Part shown: positions 26,144 through 34,372 of the stretch, piece by piece | How the letters are laid out: each line of letters starts with the position of its first letter | Numbering within the stretch: the first letter of the stretch is position 1 | Position numbers and translations under genes: made by a program | Notes under the pieces: generated by a model | Seen by the model: the letters and a program-made list of their open reading frames with translations, nothing else | Databases searched by the model: none | What the model was told of the DNA's origin: nothing | Assembly (NCBI RefSeq): GCF_000022365.1 | Contig: NC_012804.1 | Location: 1 to 64,000 of the forward strand | Origin: Thermococcus gammatolerans EJ3 | GTDB taxonomy: Archaea; Methanobacteriota_B; Thermococci; Thermococcales; Thermococcaceae | Length of the DNA stretch: 64,000 nt | Direction of reading: 5' to 3'

Positions 26144-26713
26144 ATGGAGGAACTTAGTGAAGCTCTAAAGGCCATCGAGAGGGAGCTCAACTTCGCGAAG
26201 AAGGCGTATAGAGCGAGCGTTTTCCTCTACTGGGCGTGGGCGATGCCCGGGGTTTACCTCCTCGCACAAATCCTGTTAAAGTACGCCGGGATTGGTGAAG
26301 GAAGCGCCATCCAGTGGCTTTCGCTGGCAGCAGTCGTGGGCTTCATCGTCGAAGAGAGAAAGACCTTCAGAAGGGTTATTCAGCTGGAAGAGGCCCTGGA
26401 GCACATTGAGGAAACGCCCAGGGGTTACGTTCTTGCCCAGGTTATCGTGTGGCCTCTCTCGGCCCTGATTGCCAGCATGTACACCGAGAATGATGGCCTG
26501 TGGATGCTGGTCTTCATCGGGCTCGGCCTGCTCCTCCTGACGGGCGTTGAGTTCATCTTCACTGGAAAAAGGGACTGGAAGACAGCGCTGGCAGGGGTGA
26601 TACTGCTCTCCTCGACGGCTCTCTGCACGGGCTTTGGCTACGCCGTGATGGCCGTTGCATTCGCATTCTCGCTCACGGCTTACCTTCACCTGAAGGGGGC
26701 AATGAGGGAGTAA
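26144..26713 (+). CDS. Four- to six-helix membrane protein, module A
   Basis: 189 residues. An amphipathic N-terminus (MEELSEALKAIERELNFAKKAYRAS) is followed by about five hydrophobic helices. It is a clear relative of the protein at 28551-29171, which begins MEEVSELKSVLERVEG and has the same layout. Each is followed directly by a winged-helix regulator. The function is unknown; a membrane sensor or partner of the regulator is a possible role. GGTGGGAGC before ATG 26144 supports the start. Confidence 0.65.
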   Translation: MEELSEALKAIERELNFAKKAYRASVFLYWAWAMPGVYLLAQILLKYAGIGEGSAIQWLSLAAVVGFIVEERKTFRRVIQLEEALEHIEETPRGYVLAQVIVWPLSALIASMYTENDGLWMLVFIGLGLLLLTGVEFIFTGKRDWKTALAGVILLSSTALCTGFGYAVMAVAFAFSLTAYLHLKGAMRE

Positions 26714-26714
26714 C

Positions 26715-27011
26715 ATGCTCGAAGAACTGGCGAGGCTCTCAAGGTCTCCGCTCGGCAATCCGACGAGGTTAGCCATAGCGCTCTACCTGCTGTCGAGGGA
26801 AAGGGCGACCTTCGTGAGCCTGAGAAAAGCCTTGAAGCTCACCGCCGGAAACCTTGAATTTCACCTGAAGACGCTTGAGGAGGCCGGAATCGTTAGGACG
26901 TACTACGGCTTCGGGAGGAGGCCGAGGAAGTTCGTCGAAATAACCGAAGAGGGAATTGAAGAGCTCAGGGAAGTCCTCAAAATCCTGCGGGAGGTGACCG
27001 GGGATGATTGA
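26715..27011 (+). CDS. Winged-helix transcriptional regulator, module A
   Basis: 98 residues, a compact winged helix: LGNPTRLAIALYLLSRERAT, LRKALKLTAGNLEFHLKTLE as recognition helix, and a wing RPRKFVEITEEG. It resembles ArsR/MarR-like HTH_34 proteins of Thermococcales. It starts one base after the membrane gene stop and overlaps the protease gene by 8 bases. The paralogue at 29176 is also paired with a membrane gene. It probably binds DNA as a dimer at its own promoter. Confidence 0.82.
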   Translation: MLEELARLSRSPLGNPTRLAIALYLLSRERATFVSLRKALKLTAGNLEFHLKTLEEAGIVRTYYGFGRRPRKFVEITEEGIEELREVLKILREVTGDD

Positions 27012-27627
27012 GTTCGCGGTTGCCCTTACCCTGTGGCTGTTGATTTTATCCGCTTCAGGGACCGTTGCCACCCTGGTCGCCGGGAGATGGGCGAAAAAGG
27101 CCGGCTTCGCGATGCAACTGACGATGTTTTTCCTCTCGCTTGCGGTGATCGAGCTCATGGGCGGGCCCCAGAGGTTTGGACTCGTTCCCGATTTCAGATA
27201 CGTTCCCCAGGCAGTTGTTCTCGGCTTTGGTGCCTCGCTTATAATCAACCTGCTCGAAGGTAATCCCTCAGTTCCGATGGAGGAGTTCATGCCCGAGGGC
27301 GTTGAAAGGCTCGTTCTTCTCCTCATTCTAGCTCCGCTGGGAGAAGAAGTCTTCACGAGGGGGCTCATCGAGGGTTATATTTTGGGCTACGGCCATTTTT
27401 GGAGCGCAATACTCTTTTCGGCTCTGCTCTTCGCCCTTCCCCACTGGATGGCCTACGAAGGGAGCAAAAAACGGAAGATTGTTGCTGTCGGGGGAGCCTT
27501 CGTTCTCGGCTCGCTGGCCGGCTACCTCTTCGCGCTTGGAGGCATAATCCCGGCAATCGTGCTTCACTCCTCGGCGAATTTGGCGGGACTGATTGTCTTA
27601 AGGTTTAAAGAAAAAAACGGAAACTAA
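27004..27627 (+). CDS. CPBP-family intramembrane metalloprotease
   Basis: 207 residues, about six helices. The family motifs are present: LGEEVFTRGLIEG (EExxxR, about residue 114), LPHWMAY (His) and IPAIVLHSSANL (His/Asn). CPBP (CaaX-like, Abi) membrane proteases cut prenylated or small membrane peptides. It overlaps the winged-helix gene by 8 bases, so regulator and protease are co-expressed. Substrate unknown; the adjacent membrane protein is a possible target. Confidence 0.85.
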   Translation: MIEFAVALTLWLLILSASGTVATLVAGRWAKKAGFAMQLTMFFLSLAVIELMGGPQRFGLVPDFRYVPQAVVLGFGASLIINLLEGNPSVPMEEFMPEGVERLVLLLILAPLGEEVFTRGLIEGYILGYGHFWSAILFSALLFALPHWMAYEGSKKRKIVAVGGAFVLGSLAGYLFALGGIIPAIVLHSSANLAGLIVLRFKEKNGN

Positions 27628-28385
27628 CCGGACTTTTCTGGCTTCTCTATCTCAACCCTTCCCCTTATCAGCCTGAAAGTATAACCCTCAACACTCGGCT
27701 CAAAATCGGGGAGCGGTGAGCTCCTGACAAAGAACTTCTCGACGCCAAAGTTCTCGGTGGGCTGGAACTCTATGACGTACTGGCTGTACAGGGACATCCA
27801 GGAAACGAGCTCATCGGAAGCGCGGCTCCGGTTGAGGAGGAATATGTTGAGGGGCCTCTTCCTCTTTTCCGAAATTCTGGCGCGCTCCTTGAGGGCCATG
27901 AGCCTCTGAAAGACGCGGATGAAGTTCTTCTCACCGAGGAGGAAGGCCATTCCATCAACTGTAACGTCTATTCCTACCGGCCTTCTGTCGCCGATCCGCT
28001 CCGTGAGTACGCGCCGGTAGAGCCTGTTGTACTTGGGGAGGAACGTGCTCTCATCTATGGTCGGGTCAGTGTAAACGTAATCCTCCGAGTACTTGAGGCC
28101 GTAGAAGGAGGAGAATATGTCCACGACCGCGAGGTCTCCCCTTCTTCCGAGCTCGTCGATATCGAAGTTTACAGCCCTGAGCTCCATACGGAGGGGTGTA
28201 ATCGGAAGAACTGAATCGAGGATGACGCCAAAGTCACCCATACCTATCCTGCGCCGCACTATCTCAAAACCGAGCGCCCACCCCCGCGAGTACGTCGTGT
28301 AAATTATCAGGAGATTGCTGTCCTCGAGGAGACCCCCTCCAAGGGCCTCGTCGAGCAGAGGAATACCTGTGCTCAGCAATTCCAC
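27624..28385 (-). CDS. KaiC/RecA-like protein without a Walker A motif
   Basis: 253 residues. It begins like KaiC-family ATPases (MELLSTGIPLLDEALGGGLL) but the next segment, EDSNLLIIYTTYSRGWALGF, has no G-x4-GK-T/S, so it is unlikely to bind ATP in the usual way. The rest (AVVDIFSSFYGLKYSED, GIDVTVDGMAFLLG) keeps the RecA-like strand order with a DxT in the Walker B position. It may be a regulatory or structural relative. GTG 28385 is preferred over TTG 28391 because GGTGAT is then 5 bases away. The end overlaps the convergent protease gene by 4 bases. Confidence 0.7.
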   Translation of the reverse strand: MELLSTGIPLLDEALGGGLLEDSNLLIIYTTYSRGWALGFEIVRRRIGMGDFGVILDSVLPITPLRMELRAVNFDIDELGRRGDLAVVDIFSSFYGLKYSEDYVYTDPTIDESTFLPKYNRLYRRVLTERIGDRRPVGIDVTVDGMAFLLGEKNFIRVFQRLMALKERARISEKRKRPLNIFLLNRSRASDELVSWMSLYSQYVIEFQPTENFGVEKFFVRSSPLPDFEPSVEGYTFRLIRGRVEIEKPEKSG

Positions 28386-28486
28386 ACCCAATCACCAATT
28401 TGATGATCATGCATTAAAGTATTTAACACTAACTCCCCAAAGTGTTCAAAGAAAGGCCTCTCTGATAGTACTCGTAAACCATTGTG

Positions 28487-28501
28487 CTCTGAGATTCAGA
28501 G
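28487..28501. promoter_or_regulatory. Palindrome upstream of the second membrane/regulator module
   Basis: CTCTGA-GAT-TCAGAG is a perfect six-base inverted repeat, about 8 bases before a TATA-like GCTAAATAAGC (28511-28521); another CTCTGA copy is at 28460-28465. It matches in placement, but not in sequence, the palindrome before module A. Confidence 0.45.
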
Positions 28502-28550
28502 AAACAATCGGCTAAATAAGCGGTCAGCGTAACATCCAATGGTGAGGAAA

Positions 28551-29171
28551 ATGGAGGAGGTTAGCGAACTGAAGAGTGTCCTTGAGCGTGTGGAGGGCAG
28601 GCTGATAGCCGCTGGAAAGATGTACGGGGCGATGAACTTCGCGGTGTGGCTGGCCATAATGCTCCTGTACTACGTCATGCTGGGCATCTTTGATATTTCC
28701 TGGCAGTTCAATCTAATCTACTGGCCGCTGGGCTTTGCCGTTGCAATGGTCTTCACGGGGAGAATCTGGAAGAGACTTAAAAGGCTCGGAAGGGTTACAG
28801 GAAGGGAGATCGAGAGCTCTCCCCTCGCGGGGATCCTCATAGGACTCTCCTGGGCAACCGGCATCGTACTCGGCTGGGTCATCGTTCCAGACCTGAACCC
28901 CGGCATCACGGAGGAGGCCAGCCTCGCAACCGGCTTCCTTACCTTCATAGCCTTTTCAGTCTTCGCAATGTGGCTCGTTATGGCGGGCTTTAGCCCCAAA
29001 AACGGCGAGCGCGAGATAATCCCCGCGTTCCTGATCCCGGCACTCGGGATACTACGTTCCACCGGCATGGCAGAGGGAGCTATAGCCTGGGCCGGCTTCG
29101 TCGTCGGACTGGGGTTTTCGCTCACCGTGCTCTGGTACCTCTATTCAGCATTCAAAGCAATCGAGCGGTGA
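28551..29171 (+). CDS. Membrane protein, module B (paralogue of 26144 gene)
   Basis: 206 residues with about six hydrophobic helices after an amphipathic N-terminus MEEVSELKSVLERVEGRLIA. ATG 28551 is chosen because GGTGAGG stands 3 bases before it and the N-terminus then aligns with the module A paralogue; ATG 28539 is less likely. The function is unknown, but pairing with a winged-helix gene is kept in both copies. Confidence 0.65.
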   Translation: MEEVSELKSVLERVEGRLIAAGKMYGAMNFAVWLAIMLLYYVMLGIFDISWQFNLIYWPLGFAVAMVFTGRIWKRLKRLGRVTGREIESSPLAGILIGLSWATGIVLGWVIVPDLNPGITEEASLATGFLTFIAFSVFAMWLVMAGFSPKNGEREIIPAFLIPALGILRSTGMAEGAIAWAGFVVGLGFSLTVLWYLYSAFKAIER

Positions 29172-29175
29172 TAGG

Positions 29176-29475
29176 ATGGAATCGCTCAGGGAGCTCACGA
29201 GAAACCACTTCCTCGGGAACCCGATAAGGTTAGGGATCATGCTCTACCTCCTGCCAAGGGGAAAAGTTCTCTTCAAGGAACTCCTCGGAGTTCTTGAGGT
29301 AACCCCCGGAAACCTCGACTCCCATCTAAGAACCCTCGAAAAAGCGGGCTACGTAAAGCTTTACAAGGTCTTCGCCGACAGGCCGAGAACGGCGGTAAGG
29401 ATAACGGAGAAGGGGGCGGAAGAGACGGCGAGGTACCTGAGGGCCCTCAAAAGCGTGCTTGAGGGGATGGGATGA
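29176..29475 (+). CDS. Winged-helix transcriptional regulator, module B
   Basis: 99 residues. FLGNPIRLGIMLYLLPRG, LLGVLEVTPGNLDSHLRTLE and DRPRTAVRITEKG align throughout with the module A regulator (LGNPTRLAI, TAGNLEFHLKTLE, RPRKFVEITEEG). Same family, probably a different operator because the recognition helix differs at several positions. It starts 4 bases after the membrane gene stop with GGTGATAGG before the ATG. Confidence 0.82.
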   Translation: MESLRELTRNHFLGNPIRLGIMLYLLPRGKVLFKELLGVLEVTPGNLDSHLRTLEKAGYVKLYKVFADRPRTAVRITEKGAEETARYLRALKSVLEGMG

Positions 29476-29484
29476 TCACATCGC

Positions 29485-30102
29485 TTAATCGCTCAAGGAG
29501 AACGGATAATCCCTCCTCCCGACCATCCAGAGCCCGAAGAGCGCCCCGAGGGTGTCCATGAGCAGGTCTCGCAACTTGTTAGCGGTGCTCTCCGCTATGA
29601 AACCAATCCAGCTCTCACTCAGCTTTTCCGCAATCTCCCAGCCGAGCGATAACCCGTAAAAGACCACGAAGGAATATGCAACTATTTGCCCCCTCGTGAG
29701 GTTAATCCCAAGAGACCTCAAGCCCGAGAGAATTTCGGCAGTAATAAGCCACACCGTAAGTCCCCCGAGAAAGTGGCTTATCATATCCGCGTTCCTCCAG
29801 TCCCTGTGGAAAAGGTCGTAGCCCGTGAACGGGACGTTTACGAGCGAAACGTGAACCGCTATGAATATGGAAAGAACTGCCATAGTCTTTTCATCGTAAA
29901 CTGGAGCCAAAAATGGCCTGAGCTTCTCGGGAGGGTTCGGAAGCCTTCTCGGAAGGACTAAGGGAACCGAGAGACCAGCCATTGCCAGCAAGGTTCGGTA
30001 AATGTGGTCGCTCCTCCCGTTAAGCAAAGCCGTCAAAAGGCCCAGGAAGACCAGAAAGAGTGAGGACAGCATAACAATTCGTTCCAGCTTGATTTCCGTC
30101 AC
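29485..30102 (-). CDS. Membrane protein resembling DUF2238/YjdF type
   Basis: 205 residues, about five to six helices. Conserved charged residues inside helices are visible: DMISHFLGGL around residue 111, GWEIAEKLSES around 157 and DLLMDTLGALFG around 185. This D-x3-H, E, D-x3-D arrangement is like DUF2238 membrane proteins, whose role is unknown. It converges on the module B regulator with 9 bases between them. Confidence 0.55.
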   Translation of the reverse strand: MTEIKLERIVMLSSLFLVFLGLLTALLNGRSDHIYRTLLAMAGLSVPLVLPRRLPNPPEKLRPFLAPVYDEKTMAVLSIFIAVHVSLVNVPFTGYDLFHRDWRNADMISHFLGGLTVWLITAEILSGLRSLGINLTRGQIVAYSFVVFYGLSLGWEIAEKLSESWIGFIAESTANKLRDLLMDTLGALFGLWMVGRRDYPFSLSD

Positions 30103-30134
30103 CGGAATATGTAGGGCGCTGGGGCTTAAAGCCC

Positions 30135-32141
30135 TTACCTTTTCCTCTTCTCCGCTTCAAGCTCTTCCTCGGCCTTTCTCCTGAGCTCCCTGATGCGCTC
30201 AATCCTGTACTCCTCCACAAGCCTGAGGAACTTCTCCGCCTCCCTCTCCTCGTCCTCCTTCTTCCAGCGCTCTAACAACTCCTCGATGGCCCTCTCCAGC
30301 GTCTCCCGCTCGACGACCGCGAACTCGTCAACCCTTTTGACGTCGAGCTCTTCGCTCGTGAAGAAGGGCAGATGAGCCTCGCGGAGAACTTCTCTGACGG
30401 GCCCCGGGAGGGGCTTCTCGGTTATCAAGGCTTTAATTCCCTTCTCGACGAGCTCTTCCGCTATCGCTTTTCCAGCTCCTGCGGGATTCACCACGAAGAG
30501 GACGTCGCCCCTCCTCAATCCGACCTCGCGCTCTATCCTCTCGAGCTCGCGCCAGCTGAGGACTCTAAGAACTTTCAGCGGAACCGCGCTACCGCGGATT
30601 TCAACCACGTTCATCCTCTTGACCTTGACCAAATCCCTGCTCAGCCTCTCGATGACCGCTTTAGCTTCCCTCAGCTGTGTTTCGAGGAGTTCTATGCGCT
30701 TCACCTTCGCCTCAAGCTCCCTCTCGCGGAGGACCTTTCTCCTGACCTCCTCGTCGTAGTCCGCTATTCTGCGCTCAAGCCTCTCGATTGTTCTCCTCTG
30801 CTCACGGATTATTCCCCTGAGCTCCTCGTTCTCCCTCTCAAGAAACGCTATCCTCTCCTCAAGCTCGCGGATTTTCCTCACGTAGGGCCTGACGTCAACG
30901 CTCTCTCCGCTCTCAGGCTCTTCCTCCTCCCTCGGCCTCTCGCGCCTCGCAACTTTTTGCATCGCCTCGCCGAGGTTGTAGCCCTGGATTACAAGGGCTT
31001 TCACCTCGTCGGCCCTCTTGCTCAATCCCGCCTCGCGGAGCTTCGCCTCGACGTGCTCAAGCTTGGGCTTTAAGCGGAGATAGGCCTTGTAGGCGGCCGC
31101 CAAGGCGTCGCGCTGGTGGTCGTCCTCGACCTTGATGCCAAGGCTTCTCAACAGCTCGTTCTTCTCCTCGACCCTTAAGCTCTCCCTCGGGACGAAGAGA
31201 TTAGCTTTAAAGGAGCGGGCTATCTTCTCGACAAAACCCGGGGCCGGGGAAACATCGGTGGCAACTATAACCGGGTGCCCGATCTCGCTTATGAACCTGA
31301 AGACCTCGCCGACCGGCATGTTCCTCTCGCTGTGGAGTGCCAGCACGTTGCCGTTGAGGTCTATTACCGCTATTCCAACCGTTATGCCCGGGTCTATGCC
31401 AACGATGACGCTCCGCCTTTCCCTCACGGCCTCCTCGCCCTTAAGTGGGGCGAAGCCAAGCTCGGCCCTCTCGACGGGGTAAATCCTGACCTCGACGTCG
31501 CCGCCTCGCATAGGCCTCACGATTCCAGCGAGCTCTTCCCTGCTCGCGTAGATTCTGAACTCGCCTCTGGCTAAGCCGTAGTCCTTCTCCTCGGTCTCGA
31601 GGTCGAAGGGAACCCCAGCCTTCCTCAGCCTGTCCTCGATTTCCCTAACCTTGTCGCGGACGAGGTTGTGAACGCGCTTTCTATACCTGTCCTGGCTCCA
31701 TCCACCCTTGCCGTGACTCCTTCCCCTGGTTACCTTGACTATGACCTCGTCCTCGAAGGCCAAGACCTCGTAGCCGACTCCCTTACTCGCGAGAAGTGCC
31801 GAGAGCTTCGCCTCCTCATAGGGGTCGAACCTGTCGGTCGTCCTTATCCCGTGCTCCCTCGCGAGGCTCTGGAGTGAGCGCTGCTCGCCGGGCCTCCCCG
31901 TTACCTGGACGAGCTTCGTGCCAGGAGGAAGTGCCCGGAGGAACTTCCTCAGGTCGTCGCCGAGCTCGGTGACGCTGTCAATCGCCACGATATCCGGCCT
32001 CTTTGCTCTGATAAAGCGGATTAAGCGATAGAGTGTGAACTCGCCCTTTCGTTCAAGCCTCCCGTTGTACCAGCTCACGAGCGCGAAGCGCTTTGGGTTC
32101 TCACCGACGACGTCGATGCCAATGATAAGAATGAGCACCAC
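30135..32141 (-). CDS. DUF460 protein, RNase H-like fold with long coiled coil
   Basis: 668 residues. The first part begins VLILIIGIDVVGENPKRFAL, and a second similar strand GIDPGITVGIAVIDLNGNVL near residue 246 gives the RNase H-like acidic motif; VEDDHQRDALAAAYKA follows. Residues about 410-520 are a strongly charged coiled coil (REEEEPESGE, then LEERIAFLERENEELRGI). A C-terminal alpha/beta domain and a Lys/Arg-rich tail close it. Archaeal DUF460 proteins are thought to act on nucleic acid. The start is uncertain: GTG 32141 and GTG 32138 overlap GAGGTGG. Confidence 0.8.
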   Translation of the reverse strand: MVLILIIGIDVVGENPKRFALVSWYNGRLERKGEFTLYRLIRFIRAKRPDIVAIDSVTELGDDLRKFLRALPPGTKLVQVTGRPGEQRSLQSLAREHGIRTTDRFDPYEEAKLSALLASKGVGYEVLAFEDEVIVKVTRGRSHGKGGWSQDRYRKRVHNLVRDKVREIEDRLRKAGVPFDLETEEKDYGLARGEFRIYASREELAGIVRPMRGGDVEVRIYPVERAELGFAPLKGEEAVRERRSVIVGIDPGITVGIAVIDLNGNVLALHSERNMPVGEVFRFISEIGHPVIVATDVSPAPGFVEKIARSFKANLFVPRESLRVEEKNELLRSLGIKVEDDHQRDALAAAYKAYLRLKPKLEHVEAKLREAGLSKRADEVKALVIQGYNLGEAMQKVARRERPREEEEPESGESVDVRPYVRKIRELEERIAFLERENEELRGIIREQRRTIERLERRIADYDEEVRRKVLRERELEAKVKRIELLETQLREAKAVIERLSRDLVKVKRMNVVEIRGSAVPLKVLRVLSWRELERIEREVGLRRGDVLFVVNPAGAGKAIAEELVEKGIKALITEKPLPGPVREVLREAHLPFFTSEELDVKRVDEFAVVERETLERAIEELLERWKKEDEEREAEKFLRLVEEYRIERIRELRRKAEEELEAEKRKR

Positions 32142-32228
32142 CTCTTAATACCGGGTACGGAGGAGCCTTTAAAAAGTTGCCACCAAAACGGTTATCTAAT
32201 CCAACGCCAAAAGTACGTAGGTGGTAAC

Positions 32229-32564
32229 ATGAAGATGAGGGTGGTGTTTGACAAGGAGTACGACGTTCTCACCGGAGTATACCGGGTCAGGGTGAGGGAG
32301 CTGGAGTTCGATGAGGAACTCGAAAAGGTCCTAAGTGGCATAGACCCCTCAATAAAACTCGGAGAGGAGGAGATAAAGCTCTCCGAACTGAGGGACAAAG
32401 TCTTTGAGCTCAGGAGCAGGGAAGAAGCGGAGAAAATAATGAGCGAGATACGGGGAGCCTTGATAGAGACCCTAAGCTCACTCATAGCGCGCTTCAAGGA
32501 GGCCCAGAGCTTCAACGGCTCCGTCGTCTACGAGATCGATTTCAACGAGCTATTCAAGGAGTGA
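32229..32564 (+). CDS. Small charged hypothetical protein
   Basis: 111 residues, rich in Glu, Lys and Arg, with a beta-like N-terminus (MKMRVVFDKEYDVLTGVYRV) and two long helices after. It has no recognised domain. AGGTGG lies 5 bases before the ATG, and a TATA-like CCTTTAAAAAG (32165-32175) is about 60 bases upstream and may be shared with the divergent DUF460 gene. The 3' end overlaps the convergent peptidase gene by 15 bases. Confidence 0.65.
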   Translation: MKMRVVFDKEYDVLTGVYRVRVRELEFDEELEKVLSGIDPSIKLGEEEIKLSELRDKVFELRSREEAEKIMSEIRGALIETLSSLIARFKEAQSFNGSVVYEIDFNELFKE

Positions 32565-33149
32565 CTCCAGCGCTTTCCTTATCGCCTCGTTTATCGTTTC
32601 CTGAGCCATAGACGGTCTCGGCTTCTCAAGGGCCTGGGCGTGGCTGAAAGGCACGTGGATGAAGCCTGCTTTCGTTTCCATTCCAGAGACGGCTATAGTG
32701 TGCAAAGCTGTGAACATCGCGGTGTTGCAGACGTAAGTTCCGACAGTGTTGGAAACGCCAGCCGGGATTCTGGCCTTCCTCAGGGCCTTCACAACGTCTT
32801 TTATTGGTATTGTGGCGAAGTAAGCATCTGGAGCGCCCTCGAATACCGGCTCGTCCTCCGGCTTAAAGCCGTCGTTGTCCGGCATCGTTGAGTCCATGAC
32901 GTTTATCGCAACCCTCTCGACGGTCACGTTCGGCCTTCCACCGGCCTGGCCGGTCAGGAGGACGATATCGGGCTTTTCCCTGGCGATTAGCCTCGGCAGA
33001 ATCTCTCTAACCCTCTTGAACGAAACCGGTAGCCGAACCTTCAGGAGCGTTGCTCCGTTGAGCTCGTCGGGGAGGGCTTTAACGGCCTCCCATGAGGGGT
33101 TTATCTCCTCACCGCCGAAGGGCTCGAAGCCGGTGACCAGAACCTTCAT
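32550..33149 (-). CDS. pcp: Pyrrolidone-carboxylate peptidase
   Basis: 199 residues, cysteine peptidase family C15, which removes N-terminal pyroglutamate from peptides in the cytoplasm. Catalytic residues are visible: Glu near residue 80 within VERVAINVMDSTMPDNDG, Cys in NTVGTYVCNTAMF (about 142) and His in GFIHVPFSH (about 166). The start MKVLVTGFEPFGGEEINPSW is the classical family N-terminus. GGGTGG stands 4 bases before the ATG. A TATA-like box near 33178-33186 may serve both this gene and the divergent flavoprotein. Confidence 0.95.
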   Translation of the reverse strand: MKVLVTGFEPFGGEEINPSWEAVKALPDELNGATLLKVRLPVSFKRVREILPRLIAREKPDIVLLTGQAGGRPNVTVERVAINVMDSTMPDNDGFKPEDEPVFEGAPDAYFATIPIKDVVKALRKARIPAGVSNTVGTYVCNTAMFTALHTIAVSGMETKAGFIHVPFSHAQALEKPRPSMAQETINEAIRKALESLLE

Positions 33150-33209
33150 GGAACCACCCGAAAGGGTAGGTTTTTAGGGTTTAAAAGCTACTCCAGGCGA
33201 GGGGTGAGG

Positions 33210-34322
33210 ATGAGGTACGACGTCCTAATCATCGGAGGTGGACCCGTTGGAAACTACCTGGCAAAACTCCTCGCCGGAAAGCTCGATGTGGCAGTCGTTG
33301 AGAAAAAGCGATCGTTCGGCGGAAAGGCCTGCACCGGCATAATTGGAAGGGAAAGCTTCGAGAGGCTTGGGTTTCCAGAGGAAGCTGTTCTAAATTCCCT
33401 CAGGGGTGCCGTCTTCCGCTCAAGGATACAGAGTTTTGAGATAGCGAGGAAATCGGCCCAGGCATACATCGTGGACAGAAAAACCCTGGAGAGAAAGCTC
33501 GCTGAAGAGGCCGTGAAGAGGGGAGCGGATTACTTCATTGGAACTACGTTCACGGGCTTCCGCGGAGGAAGGGCAAGGCTCCAGCACCTGAAGGAAACCT
33601 TCGAGGTATCTGCCGACTTTTACGTCGGGGCGGACGGTATTGCCAGCACCGTCGCGAGGGAGATTGGGGCCAAGAGTAACGCGGAGTTCCTCAAGGGATT
33701 TGAGGTGGAGGTGGTGGGGGAATTCAGGAGGGACTTCGTGGAGGTCTGGGTAAACAAGGACCTCAACGCAGAGTTCTTCTGCTGGGTCGCACCCCTGAGC
33801 GATGAGGTGGCGAGGGTTGGAACGCTGGGGAGCCTTGAGGCCCTGAACAGGTTTCTCAGGGCAAGGGGACTGAGGCCGACTTCAATCCTCGAGTTCAAGG
33901 CGGGAACTGTCGGGCTTGGATGGAGAGGTCCATGGGCCAAGGACAACGTCGCGCTCGTCGGCGATGCCGCGCTCCAGATCAAGCCGACAACTGCAGGGGG
34001 AATAGTCTTCGGCGCAATCTGCGCCCACCATCTGGCGAGGGCCATACTCTCAGGAGACCTCTCAACGTACGAAGCCTCGTGTTCGCAGATAAAGAGACAG
34101 ATCTCCTTCGGGCTGAAGGTGAGGAAGGTCTTCAAGGGTCTGAGCCAGGAGGGCATTGAGAGGCTCTTTGAGGTCTTCTCAAGCGAGGAGGCCAGAAAGG
34201 TTATAGAGGAGCAGGCCGACTTCGATGACCATCTGAGAACGTTCAAGGCCATTGCAAAACGGCCCCGGCTTCTCGCGAGCCTGCTCCGGATCAGCCCCTC
34301 ACTTATAAGGGCACTTATATAA
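33210..34322 (+). CDS. Geranylgeranyl reductase family flavoprotein
   Basis: 370 residues. The FAD-binding motif MRYDVLIIGGGPVGNYLAKL is at the N-terminus. KACTGIIGRESFERLG, DFYVGADGIASTVARE and VALVGDAALQIKPTTAGGI (the second FAD motif) complete the family pattern. Such enzymes reduce double bonds of archaeal isoprenoid lipids or related polyprenyl chains; the precise substrate is open. ATG 33210 is chosen over GTG 33204 because the upstream G-rich site GAGGGG is then correctly placed. Confidence 0.85.
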   Translation: MRYDVLIIGGGPVGNYLAKLLAGKLDVAVVEKKRSFGGKACTGIIGRESFERLGFPEEAVLNSLRGAVFRSRIQSFEIARKSAQAYIVDRKTLERKLAEEAVKRGADYFIGTTFTGFRGGRARLQHLKETFEVSADFYVGADGIASTVAREIGAKSNAEFLKGFEVEVVGEFRRDFVEVWVNKDLNAEFFCWVAPLSDEVARVGTLGSLEALNRFLRARGLRPTSILEFKAGTVGLGWRGPWAKDNVALVGDAALQIKPTTAGGIVFGAICAHHLARAILSGDLSTYEASCSQIKRQISFGLKVRKVFKGLSQEGIERLFEVFSSEEARKVIEEQADFDDHLRTFKAIAKRPRLLASLLRISPSLIRALI

Positions 34323-34372
34323 CGCCGGAAGTTTTATCGGGATGTGGGAACTAAGAGAACAGGGTGGTTGAT

